This document shows, piece after piece, positions 50,051-56,761 of a stretch of DNA of 64,000 nucleotides. Position 1 is the stretch's first letter, and every line of letters starts with the position of its first letter. The position numbers were made by a program, and so were the translations under genes. The notes under the pieces were generated by a model. It was not told the DNA's origin and ran no database searches. It saw only the letters and a program-made list of their open reading frames with translations. Origin of the DNA: an uncultured SAR116 cluster alpha proteobacterium (GTDB lineage: Bacteria > Pseudomonadota > Alphaproteobacteria > Puniceispirillales > Marisalimonadaceae); contig CACMRG010000006.1 in NCBI GenBank assembly GCA_902616005.1, positions 1 to 64,000 of the forward strand. The letters run 5' to 3'.

Positions 50051-51150
50051 TGAAAATATCAGAAATTCCAAAACTACTTAAAGAGTTTCATCCAATAAAA
50101 AATGGGGATAAGAAACCAGAGGATTTTACTTATGGGAGTGGAATTAAACTTTGGTGGATATGTGAAAGAGGACACGAATTTCAGAACTCTCCAAATCAAA
50201 GAACTTACTATAAACAAAACTGTCCTTACTATAGTGGTAAAAGAGTAACTAAAGAAAATAATCTTGAAGTATTATTTCCAGAAGTCTCTAAAGAATGGGA
50301 TTATGAAAAGAATGGAGAATTAAAACCAAATCAAGTTACATCCAAAACTATTAAAAAGGTTTGGTGGAAATGTAAATTAGAACATTCTTGGTATTGTCGT
50401 GTTCAAGATAGGACTCAAAAAAAATCTCAATGTCCTAAATGTTCTAATAAATCATCACAATCAGAAATAAGAATATTTTCTGAATTTTTACATTTATTTC
50501 CTAATTCAATTCATAGACATAGAATTGGTAAGACCGAATATGATATTTACATTCCATCATTCAAAATAGGTATAGAGTTTGATGGAAGATATTTTCATAA
50601 AGAACGAGAAGTTACCGATAAAAAGAAATATAAATTTTCAGAAAGAATGGGTATTACTTTAATTCGTATTAGAGAAAAACCATTAGAGAAAATTAGTGAA
50701 AACGACATACTTATTCCTCATAGAAGAATACTATTAAAAAAAGATGTAGATAGTATTATACATCAAATTAGAAATTTAATTTTATTTGAAACATATCCTC
50801 CAAATTTGATTTCTAATTATTTAAATCAAAAAGAGTTTCAGAACGAAGAACATTTTGAACAATATTCAAAACAATTACCTATTCCAGTATTAGAAAAGTC
50901 ATTTCTAAAAACACACCCTCAATTTGAGAAATTTTGGGATTATGAAAAAAATTATCCTCTAAGACCTGAACATTTTACTTATGGGAGTATGAGACATGTT
51001 TGGTGGAAATGTAGTAGGGGACATTCTTACAAACGACCAATTCAAAGTAAAGGATTGAGTAATAATAGATGTCCTGTCTGTTATAATATGAGTAATTTAA
51101 CAACTTCTAGAAAAATTAATGATCCAAAACAAAGAGAGTTACAATTTTAA
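50050..51150 (+). CDS. Zinc-ribbon (DUF4379-like) nuclease-type protein
   Basis: The 366-residue protein has three copies of a treble-clef zinc ribbon (DUF4379-like): about residues 15-60 (WWICERGHEF), 80-125 (VWWKCKLEHSW) and 290-350 (VWWKCSRGHSY). Between them is a Vsr/DUF559-like nuclease core: QSEIRIFSEFL, EYDIYIPSFKIGIEFDG and GITLIRIREK, with likely catalytic Glu, Asp and Glu. The first ribbon has CPYY where CPYC is usual, so one zinc ligand is lost. Its stop overlaps the next microprotein start (TAATG). Similar proteins occur in defence-type islands; the role here is not known. Confidence 0.75.
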   Translation: MKISEIPKLLKEFHPIKNGDKKPEDFTYGSGIKLWWICERGHEFQNSPNQRTYYKQNCPYYSGKRVTKENNLEVLFPEVSKEWDYEKNGELKPNQVTSKTIKKVWWKCKLEHSWYCRVQDRTQKKSQCPKCSNKSSQSEIRIFSEFLHLFPNSIHRHRIGKTEYDIYIPSFKIGIEFDGRYFHKEREVTDKKKYKFSERMGITLIRIREKPLEKISENDILIPHRRILLKKDVDSIIHQIRNLILFETYPPNLISNYLNQKEFQNEEHFEQYSKQLPIPVLEKSFLKTHPQFEKFWDYEKNYPLRPEHFTYGSMRHVWWKCSRGHSYKRPIQSKGLSNNRCPVCYNMSNLTTSRKINDPKQRELQF

Positions 51151-51227
51151 TGTGGGAAGTTTATAAAAAATTCTTAATGATGGTTGGAGTAAGTATTATT
51201 TTTGTTTTTATTCTTTATTCGGTATAA
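51150..51227 (+). CDS. 25-residue membrane microprotein (copy 1)
   Basis: A tiny frame beginning MWEVYKKF and then a single hydrophobic helix of about 16 residues. The second copy at 55,776 differs in eight codons: six silent and two Val-to-Ile. That is the pattern of a selected protein. The ATG overlaps the stop of the preceding gene by one base (TAATG), as does the second copy (TGATG), so both are translationally coupled. Function unknown; the size resembles type I toxins or small membrane regulators. Confidence 0.65.
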   Translation: MWEVYKKFLMMVGVSIIFVFILYSV

Positions 51228-51265
51228 TTGTTAAATTAAATTAATATTTATAAAAGTAGTCTCTT

Positions 51266-52210
51266 ATGGACGTTTACAAAGTATCAAATCAAAATAAATT
51301 AGATGTAGTTAATAATACATCTTTCGAAAATGAAAAAGAAATTCAAAACCTTGTTGAAAACAATCTAGAAACCCTATTCAATTTAACTTTTGTTAAAACA
51401 GAAGTGGTGTGTGAACAATTTAGATTTGATACATTATGTTGGGATGAAGAAAATAAATCATTTATAATCATAGAATACAAAAATACTAAATCTTTTTCCG
51501 TTATTGACCAAGGATACTCTTATCTTTCTGTTATGTTGAATAACAAATCAGATTTTGTTTTAGAATATAATGAAAATATGAAAGAAAATATTAAAAGAGA
51601 TGATGTAGATTGGTCTCAATCAAGAGTAATTTTTATTTCATCCAAGTTTAATGATTATCAAAAAAATAGTGTAAATTTTAAAGATGTTCCATTTGAATTG
51701 TGGGAAATTGAAAAGTTTTCAAATGGAACAATAGGAATTCAACAAATTCTTTCAAATTCTAAAGAAAGTATTAAAAATTTAGAAAATAAAAATAATACTA
51801 TTGTTAAGAAAGTTTCGGATGAAGTTATTAAATACGATGAAGAGACAATTATTACAAAGTATAATAAAAATTCTTTGAATGTTTATGAAAAACTAAAAAA
51901 AGAACTACTTGAACTAGGTAATATATCTATAAAAGTTACAAAAGGATATGTAAGTTTCTTAAAAAATAAAAAAGGGTTTATTTACCTTAATCCTAGAAAA
52001 GATTATTTAGAATTAGATTTTATATATAGAATTGATTTTGAAGGTAAAGTTAAAACTAAGAAAAGTATGTTTAAGTTTAATGATCCTGACAAACAGTTTA
52101 CTTTCCATTCAAACAATTACAAAGAACAGTATAAACATAAGTTGACTGAAAAAAGTGATATTAGTTATGTCATGTTTTGTTTAAGACAAAAATATGAATC
52201 TATGAAGTAA
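51266..52210 (+). CDS. PD-(D/E)XK nuclease-like protein with DUF5655 domain
   Basis: The 314-residue product has an N-terminal nuclease-like fold: FRFDTLCWDEEN, then SFIIIEYKNTKSFSVIDQG, giving the D...E-x-K pattern of restriction-type nucleases. The C-terminal third matches the DUF5655 domain (YEKLKKELLELGNISIKVTKGYVSF in part). Such proteins are annotated as putative nucleases or transporters of unknown role. It sits beside the zinc-ribbon nuclease in the same cassette. Confidence 0.7.
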   Translation: MDVYKVSNQNKLDVVNNTSFENEKEIQNLVENNLETLFNLTFVKTEVVCEQFRFDTLCWDEENKSFIIIEYKNTKSFSVIDQGYSYLSVMLNNKSDFVLEYNENMKENIKRDDVDWSQSRVIFISSKFNDYQKNSVNFKDVPFELWEIEKFSNGTIGIQQILSNSKESIKNLENKNNTIVKKVSDEVIKYDEETIITKYNKNSLNVYEKLKKELLELGNISIKVTKGYVSFLKNKKGFIYLNPRKDYLELDFIYRIDFEGKVKTKKSMFKFNDPDKQFTFHSNNYKEQYKHKLTEKSDISYVMFCLRQKYESMK

Positions 52211-52217
52211 TACTTAA

Positions 52218-52310
52218 ATGAGAAAAGAACTTAAATTATTTTATAAAGTTATAAGTCTTGAAACTCTATTTTGGGTTTTGTTAATTGTAGGTTCTGTTTA
52301 TTATTTTTAG
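52218..52310 (+). CDS. 30-residue membrane microprotein
   Basis: A short frame starting MRKELKLFYK then a single hydrophobic helix ending VGSVYYF. Similar in plan (basic N-end, one helix) to the 25-residue microproteins but not clearly homologous. It is 7 bases after the DUF5655 gene and ends 23 bases before glmS-end block 2. Confidence 0.4.
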   Translation: MRKELKLFYKVISLETLFWVLLIVGSVYYF

Positions 52311-52333
52311 AATATAGGTAATTATGAATCTAT

Positions 52334-52351
52334 TCTGTTACGGTTGAATGA
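52334..52351 (+). repeat. glmS-end block 2
   Basis: Reads TCTGTTACGGTTGAATGA, which translates S-V-T-V-E-stop as in glmS, with three silent changes. The 20 bases before it (from ATAGGTAATTATGAATC) recur before block 4. Confidence 0.8.
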
Positions 52352-52706
52352 TGGGGTTAGGTGGCATTTAGATAATCCTAACATTCAAGTTTTTATGTCA
52401 TTTACGGTTAAGATTACCGCACCTTGTCTTAAGAAAATTAGATATTCTCCTTATCAACAAAAACTCTGGGAAATCATTAAAGAAAAACATGATTCTGGAA
52501 TGGGTTATCGTAGGATTTCATATTGGTTGAATGAACATGGATACAAAACACCTGGAGGACATGAGTTCAAAAATACTCATGTCTTTTCTATACTTAAGAA
52601 GAAAAAAATAGCAGATGGAAGAATGATTAAAAGATTTGAACCAAAAATTGAAAATCTAAAATTCTCGATTAAGAAAAAACTTTTAATAATTGATAATGAA
52701 ATATGA
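52344..52706 (+). CDS. R-family junction protein, copy R1
   Basis: The 120-residue protein starts at a TTG inside the glmS-end block, in the +1 frame, like A1 and R3. The N-terminal part VRWHLDNPNIQVFMSFTVKI aligns with KLFFKFNILIE of A. The C-terminal half contains GYRRISYWLNEHGYKTPGGHEF and HVFSILKKKK, a recombinase-type helix-turn-helix. Copies R1 and R3 differ by many silent changes (for example CCT/CCC, ACG/ACA, ATT/ATA), so the protein is under selection. No catalytic domain. Confidence 0.6.
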   Translation: MNDGVRWHLDNPNIQVFMSFTVKITAPCLKKIRYSPYQQKLWEIIKEKHDSGMGYRRISYWLNEHGYKTPGGHEFKNTHVFSILKKKKIADGRMIKRFEPKIENLKFSIKKKLLIIDNEI

Positions 52707-52747
52707 ATTAGACTTGTTAAAATAACTAAATCTAATTCATTTTCAAT

Positions 52748-53287
52748 TTATTTATAATCTCCAGTAATCATAACTTTCTGAATTATTGAATCAGAAAAGT
52801 CTTTTTCAAATCTTTCTAAAGTATATTTGACAGCACTAAACCCAGATGCTTTTGCTTTAACATTTTCCTTTTGAGCATATATGGCAATACGGTATGTGTG
52901 TTTACCATCAGGAGGGCACATTCCTTTATAACCTGAACCACCATGTCCCTTACCGATAGTCCCACTTGGTTTTTTACCAGATGACAACGAATAACTATCA
53001 CCATTTACTTTTATATTAAAAACATTCCAGTGAACCCAAATCTTACCAGCAGGTTTTACAGCATCTGGGTCATCCATAATTATAGAAATACTTTTTGTAC
53101 CATTTGGTATTCCTGATAATGCTAATTGTGGACTAACGTCTTTGCCACCTTTTTTACTACATGCATGTAATTTATCTATTTTGCTATTAATTATTGATTC
53201 AGATGTAAGTTTCATTTCGGCAAAAGCAAGACATGGAGTCAGTATTAATGAACAAATAGTGATGATTATTATCTTTAAAAAATTCAT
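52748..53287 (-). CDS. PEBP (YbhB/YbcL-type) exported protein
   Basis: The 179-residue product has a signal peptide (about 1-23) and the phosphatidylethanolamine-binding-protein fold: IMDDPDAVKPAGKIWVHWNV and GKGHGGSGYKGMCPPDGKH. The family binds phospholipids or anions; bacterial roles are unclear. The only minus-strand gene in this cassette. Confidence 0.85.
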   Translation of the reverse strand: MNFLKIIIITICSLILTPCLAFAEMKLTSESIINSKIDKLHACSKKGGKDVSPQLALSGIPNGTKSISIIMDDPDAVKPAGKIWVHWNVFNIKVNGDSYSLSSGKKPSGTIGKGHGGSGYKGMCPPDGKHTYRIAIYAQKENVKAKASGFSAVKYTLERFEKDFSDSIIQKVMITGDYK

Positions 53288-53373
53288 ATTTATCTCTCCT
53301 TTTGTGGTTATAATAAGAAAAATTTTAACTAAAAAAAACTATTTTGTTAATTAAATGTTTATTAAACCACACA

Positions 53374-53424
53374 ACCCCACAAATCATCTACCGTGGAATA
53401 GTTTGGTTGTGGGGTAAGTTTTTT
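53374..53424 (+). terminator. Terminator-like hairpin repeat T1
   Basis: A 9-bp stem ACCCCACAA/TTGTGGGGT (53,374-53,382 and 53,407-53,415) with a 24-base loop is followed by AAGTTTTTTATTT. The loop segment ACCGTGGAATAGTTTGG recurs at 58,184-58,200 with one mismatch, before the broken copy of the next gene. Confidence 0.55.
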
Positions 53425-53488
53425 ATTTATTCCCCATGTTTTTAGATGGTTAAAAACACTCTCCCACCCAAAACCGATAAGAAAAAAT

Positions 53489-53516
53489 TTGAACTTCCCT
53501 TTCACCTTATTAGAAT
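53489..53516 (+). promoter_or_regulatory. Sigma-70 promoter giving a leaderless start
   Basis: TTGAAC (53,489-53,494), 16 bases, TAGAAT (53,511-53,516), then six bases and the ATG at 53,523. A 65-bp block including this is also found before 55,034. Confidence 0.65.
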
Positions 53517-53522
53517 GAGTTT

Positions 53523-54245
53523 ATGAAGATTGTTAGTTGGAATATGAACAAAAGAAAAGAGGGATCTTGGACTTATTTAATAGAAAAAATAGATCCAGAC
53601 TATGCATTATTACAAGAAAGTTCACCTATATTATCGGATGATATAAGAGAAAAAACTACTGAAGTCAAAGTTAAACAAAACCTTCTAAATTCAGTATATG
53701 CAAAGAATAATTTAATAGGAAAAGTTAAATTATCGACTGATGGTGGTCTTGGTTTTAATGTAACATCGGTAAACGATCCAACCTTAGGTAAATTTTTTTT
53801 TCTAAGTGTTTACGGAAACCTAGACTTTTGGGACACACTAGATATTCACTTATTGGGAGCATTATCAATTTTTATTTATGATCTAAGAAAAAGACACGAT
53901 GCAGAGCACATTGTTATTGCTGGAGACTTTAATATGGATAGAAGGATGGATGACAATCCAACAGGAACTAGGTTTTCAAAAAAAGGTGAAAGAAGGCAAA
54001 ACATTTTTTTTGATTGTATTTTGGATCTTGGTTTCAAAGACTGTATCGCAGAATCCTATGAGGATTATGTGCAAACCCACAGACATAATTTAAGTAAGTT
54101 CCCTTGGCAGATTGATCATTTTTTTGCTACTGAAAAGTTATTCAAGGGTTTAACTAATTTGGAAGTTATAGATAATGAAGAAGTTAGAAAATTAAGTGAT
54201 CATAATCCAATTATTGCAGAATTTGACTTAAGTTTGGTCAAATAA
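53523..54245 (+). CDS. Endonuclease/exonuclease/phosphatase-family protein
   Basis: The 240-residue protein has the EEP-fold motifs: KIVSWNMNK at the start, ALLQESS (catalytic Glu), IAGDFNMDRR, WQIDHFFAT and SDHNPIIAEF (catalytic His). It could act on DNA, RNA or phosphoinositide-like substrates; the sequence does not decide. A broken copy is at 58,353. No signal peptide. Confidence 0.8.
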   Translation: MKIVSWNMNKRKEGSWTYLIEKIDPDYALLQESSPILSDDIREKTTEVKVKQNLLNSVYAKNNLIGKVKLSTDGGLGFNVTSVNDPTLGKFFFLSVYGNLDFWDTLDIHLLGALSIFIYDLRKRHDAEHIVIAGDFNMDRRMDDNPTGTRFSKKGERRQNIFFDCILDLGFKDCIAESYEDYVQTHRHNLSKFPWQIDHFFATEKLFKGLTNLEVIDNEEVRKLSDHNPIIAEFDLSLVK

Positions 54246-54256
54246 TAATCGATCAA

Positions 54257-54964
54257 ATGGATAAATTAGATATAACATTTAATGTATTTTCTGACACCCC
54301 TAAAGGGAAAGATCCAGACACTTACAGTCCGACACTTCGCAAATACCATCAAATCCTTTGGAGTAAACTTCTCCCAGATGGACGGATGTTTGAACTAGAT
54401 TTAGATACTCCTAAATTACTACATCACAAATCAGACATAGGTGAATTTTTTTTATCTAGTGACGCAATAGGTCATACTTATAAAAATGTTAAAAAAATGT
54501 CTCATATATTGGATCAACTTCGACCTGGCGAAATAGATACATTTTTTGATTTATGCACAACAATCGGAGGTTTTATTATTTTTCCTTCCAAACAGATAAA
54601 TAGAAAAATGACGATTAATGGATCAAGAGGAGTTAATCACCGAATACAAGATAGGTTTGACCTTACTCTAGAATGTATAAGGAGATATTATTTAAAAGAG
54701 ACTAGTCCTTTATCAGAAACCTTTAATAGGTACTCATCTTTTTTCAGTCTGTTTAAAAATTTCAAGGGATATGTTGATTTCTTTCTATTGCAAGATCTTG
54801 TAGAACCTAATTATACAAAGATTAAGTTTTGGCATCCTTTTGAAAGTTTTGACAACTCTCCATTACCAAATGACATAGATGAGTATTATTTATTTAAAGA
54901 TAAAGTTGTAAAGTTTATCACCTCAAGAAATGAAAGAATAAAAAGGTTTTCAAGAAATATTTAA
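54257..54964 (+). CDS. DUF6994-like protein
   Basis: This 235-residue product contains GKDPDTYSPTLRKYHQILWS near the start, then GEFFLSSDAIG, features I associate with the DUF6994 family, of unknown function. It is 11 bases after the EEP gene and probably cotranscribed. No membrane helix. Confidence 0.55.
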   Translation: MDKLDITFNVFSDTPKGKDPDTYSPTLRKYHQILWSKLLPDGRMFELDLDTPKLLHHKSDIGEFFLSSDAIGHTYKNVKKMSHILDQLRPGEIDTFFDLCTTIGGFIIFPSKQINRKMTINGSRGVNHRIQDRFDLTLECIRRYYLKETSPLSETFNRYSSFFSLFKNFKGYVDFFLLQDLVEPNYTKIKFWHPFESFDNSPLPNDIDEYYLFKDKVVKFITSRNERIKRFSRNI

Positions 54965-54999
54965 AGTGTCTACCCCTCTCAAAACTGACAGGAATTGAT

Positions 55000-55027
55000 T
55001 TGAACTTCCTTTATAAATTATTAGAAT
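55000..55027 (+). promoter_or_regulatory. Sigma-70 promoter, leaderless, before Cys-rich gene
   Basis: TTGAAC (55,000-55,005), 16 bases, TAGAAT (55,022-55,027), then six bases and the ATG at 55,034. The surrounding 65 bp resembles that before 53,523. Confidence 0.65.
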
Positions 55028-55033
55028 AATGTT

Positions 55034-55243
55034 ATGAAATTAAATTATTGTTCAAGATGTAATCGTCCTTCAAAGAAATTATTTAACTGTAAATATGAAG
55101 AGCACGAAGTAGATTGGTTTTTACTTTGTGCTAGATGTGCATTTGAGTGTAGAAAAATATATAAAAAAGCATTTAAGAATAAATCTGGACAATTCGTTTC
55201 AATAGGATTGGTTAAATCAAGAAAAGAAAGAAGTTTAATTTAA
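55034..55243 (+). CDS. Small zinc-ribbon protein
   Basis: A 69-residue protein with YCSRCNRP near the start, a single internal Cys, then LLCARCAFECRK: two C-x2-C pairs suited to zinc. C-terminal half is basic. Family not recognised. Has its own promoter. Confidence 0.55.
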   Translation: MKLNYCSRCNRPSKKLFNCKYEEHEVDWFLLCARCAFECRKIYKKAFKNKSGQFVSIGLVKSRKERSLI

Positions 55244-55314
55244 AAGATTTACCAAACTTTTATCAACTACCTCCAAACTAAATTTAGACCATTTTTCTAA
55301 ATATTTTCTTTTTA

Positions 55315-55430
55315 ACTATTCTTCTTGAAATTTCTTTTTTAACTCCTGAATCATTTCCAAAAGATCAAAGTCTACTGCAACATCGGATCTGTTTTTATGA
55401 ACTACCCCCTTACTGAAACAATCAGTAACA
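55315..55430 (-). pseudogene. 3' gene fragment cut at block 3
   Basis: A minus-strand frame without start codon reads SKGVVHKNRSDVAVDFDLL and ends ELKKKFQEE at a TAG (55,315). It looks like the C-terminus of a protein whose front was lost at the junction. Only protein-like composition supports it. Confidence 0.3.
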
Positions 55431-55439
55431 GTGGAATAA
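55422..55439 (+). repeat. glmS-end block 3
   Basis: Reads TCAGTAACAGTGGAATAA: S-V-T-V-E-stop, with two silent changes and TAA for TGA. Upstream the frame adds LKQ only. Confidence 0.8.
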
Positions 55440-55752
55440 ATTCAAACGTACCTATCAAGATTATAAATTATTTTTTAAGTTCAATATTTTAATTGAGACT
55501 AATCAATTAGGACAATTTCAACTATCTAAAGAACGAATAAAAAGATTAGAACTAATCTACTCACTTCATAAAACTGGTTATACTAATAGAGAAATTTGTG
55601 ATTTTTTAAATAATAAGAAATTAAAGACATTTAGAACAAACAAATATTACACACCAAAATTGATCTACATGACCATTAAAAAGTATAAAAATAGACTTTC
55701 AAGAAACAAATCACGTTTGATAAGTTTAAGAGAAGGACTTTATGTTACTCCA
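55428..55752 (+). repeat. 325-bp direct repeat, right copy
   Basis: Gap-free match to 49,696-50,020 with about 15 differences. Confidence 0.85.
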
Positions 55753-55776
55753 ATGAAACAGTATATTGATAAATGA
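55429..55776 (+). CDS. A-family junction protein, copy A2
   Basis: Open for 115 codons after a TAA. It is the same protein as A1 except for about six substitutions and a different C-terminal end (MKQYIDK). Contains GYTNREICDFLNNKKLKTF and the YTPKLIYMTIKKY block. There is no normal start codon (first codon CAG), even less than in A1. The stop overlaps the microprotein ATG (TGATG), a coupling that argues the frame is translated. Confidence 0.5.
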   Translation, partial: QWNKFKRTYQDYKLFFKFNILIETNQLGQFQLSKERIKRLELIYSLHKTGYTNREICDFLNNKKLKTFRTNKYYTPKLIYMTIKKYKNRLSRNKSRLISLREGLYVTPMKQYIDK

Positions 55777-55853
55777 TGTGGGAAGTTTATAAGAAATTTC
55801 TAATGATGATTGGAGTAAGTATAATTTTCGTTTTTATTCTTTACTCGATATAA
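55776..55853 (+). CDS. 25-residue membrane microprotein (copy 2)
   Basis: Same length and plan as copy 1, with six silent and two conservative codon changes. The ATG shares its A with the stop of A2. Its own stop lies inside the TATAAT box of the next gene. Confidence 0.65.
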   Translation: MWEVYKKFLMMIGVSIIFVFILYSI

Positions 55854-55854
55854 T
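55849..55854 (+). promoter_or_regulatory. TATAAT box six bases before signal peptidase
   Basis: A perfect TATAAT ends six bases before the ATG at 55,861. No ribosome site is visible. A -35 box is not clear. Confidence 0.5.
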
Positions 55855-55860
55855 TTTAAA

Positions 55861-56436
55861 ATGAAAAAGTTATTTTTAGTTATTACTATTTGTATTAGTC
55901 ATTTTATTTTTTATGAATATTACAACGTTACAACAGTTGATGGTGTCTCAATGAGACCAAACATCAGTGATAAACAAAGTTATTTTTACTTCAATGATTT
56001 TTACAAAAACAACAATATCAATCGTGGAGATATAGTTTTTATTAATGTAAAAAATAAAGATTATTACCGTGTTAAAAGAGTAGTTGGATTACCGGATGAT
56101 ATAATCGAAATGAATAAAGGAATTTTAATTATAAATGAAATACCAAAAACTATCGACAAAGAATTAGAGATGAATATTTATGAAGAAAAAAATAATGAAT
56201 CTAAATCATATAAAATTTTAAATATTTCTAAGAATGATGAAGAAGATAATTTTAATAAAATTAAAATACCTCATGGTTTTTACTTTGTTTTAGGAGATAA
56301 TAGAGAAGATAGTTTAGATAGTAGAGAATTTGGATTAATTCCCAAAAAAGATATTTTACACAAATTGGTACCAGAAACACATTTCATTTATCATCTTTCT
56401 GGATATTTTTTCACTCTCTCAAATATGTTTAAATAG
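55861..56436 (+). CDS. Accessory type I signal peptidase
   Basis: The 191-residue protein has one N-terminal membrane helix, the catalytic Ser30 in DGVSMRPN, general base Lys72 in YRVKRVVGLPDD and GDNREDSLDSREFG. It would cleave secretory signal peptides outside the membrane. A full second membrane helix is absent, so it is a short form. As cassette cargo it may be specific to other cargo proteins, or act like TraF-type peptidases. Confidence 0.85.
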   Translation: MKKLFLVITICISHFIFYEYYNVTTVDGVSMRPNISDKQSYFYFNDFYKNNNINRGDIVFINVKNKDYYRVKRVVGLPDDIIEMNKGILIINEIPKTIDKELEMNIYEEKNNESKSYKILNISKNDEEDNFNKIKIPHGFYFVLGDNREDSLDSREFGLIPKKDILHKLVPETHFIYHLSGYFFTLSNMFK

Positions 56437-56453
56437 TCAGATAATGAAATAAA

Positions 56454-56640
56454 ATGAAACAAATAGGTAATTATGAATCTATATTGTTACAGTTGAATGA
56501 TGGTGTAAGGTGGAGTTATAATCAAATATTTGTGGTTAAAGTAAAATGAAAAAATATTTATTCAACTGTAAGAGAAAAGATATTTTTTAGGTTCTCATGT
56601 TCATTCTATCATTAAGAGAAAAATGGTGAGGAATATGAAA
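56454..56640 (+). pseudogene. Broken R-family gene, copy R2
   Basis: The frame from ATG 56,454 gives MKQIGNYESILLQLNDGVRW and then diverges and stops within 31 codons. A later piece in the +1 frame, from about 56,595, reads GSHVHSIIKRKMV, like the C-terminus of R1/R3. The middle is lost. This copy shows a possible upstream ATG start for the family. Confidence 0.65.
56483..56500 (+). repeat. glmS-end block 4
   Basis: Reads ATTGTTACAGTTGAATGA: I-V-T-V-E-stop, with the first residue changed from Ser. Preceded by the same 20 bases as block 2. Confidence 0.75.
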
Positions 56641-56727
56641 GTATCTAAAAAATATAAATCAAAAATATGTGATTTTAGTCTAAGGCTTATTGATTGAACT
56701 TTAATTAATACCATTAGGTAATTTAAA

Positions 56728-56755
56728 TTGAACTTTTTTTGCTAAACATTAGGAT
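56728..56755 (+). promoter_or_regulatory. Sigma-70 promoter, leaderless, before 56,762
   Basis: TTGAAC (56,728-56,733), 16 bases, TAGGAT (56,750-56,755), then six bases and the ATG at 56,762. Confidence 0.6.
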
Positions 56756-56761
56756 AAATTT

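Noticed and set aside
51228-51265. Leaderless promoter for the DUF5655 gene
   Set aside because: No -10-like box lies six bases before its ATG; the TATAAT present is too far (about 40 bases).
53142-53354. Plus-strand 70-codon frame over the PEBP start
   Set aside because: It is the shadow of the PEBP gene's signal-peptide region on the other strand; the PEBP protein is clear.
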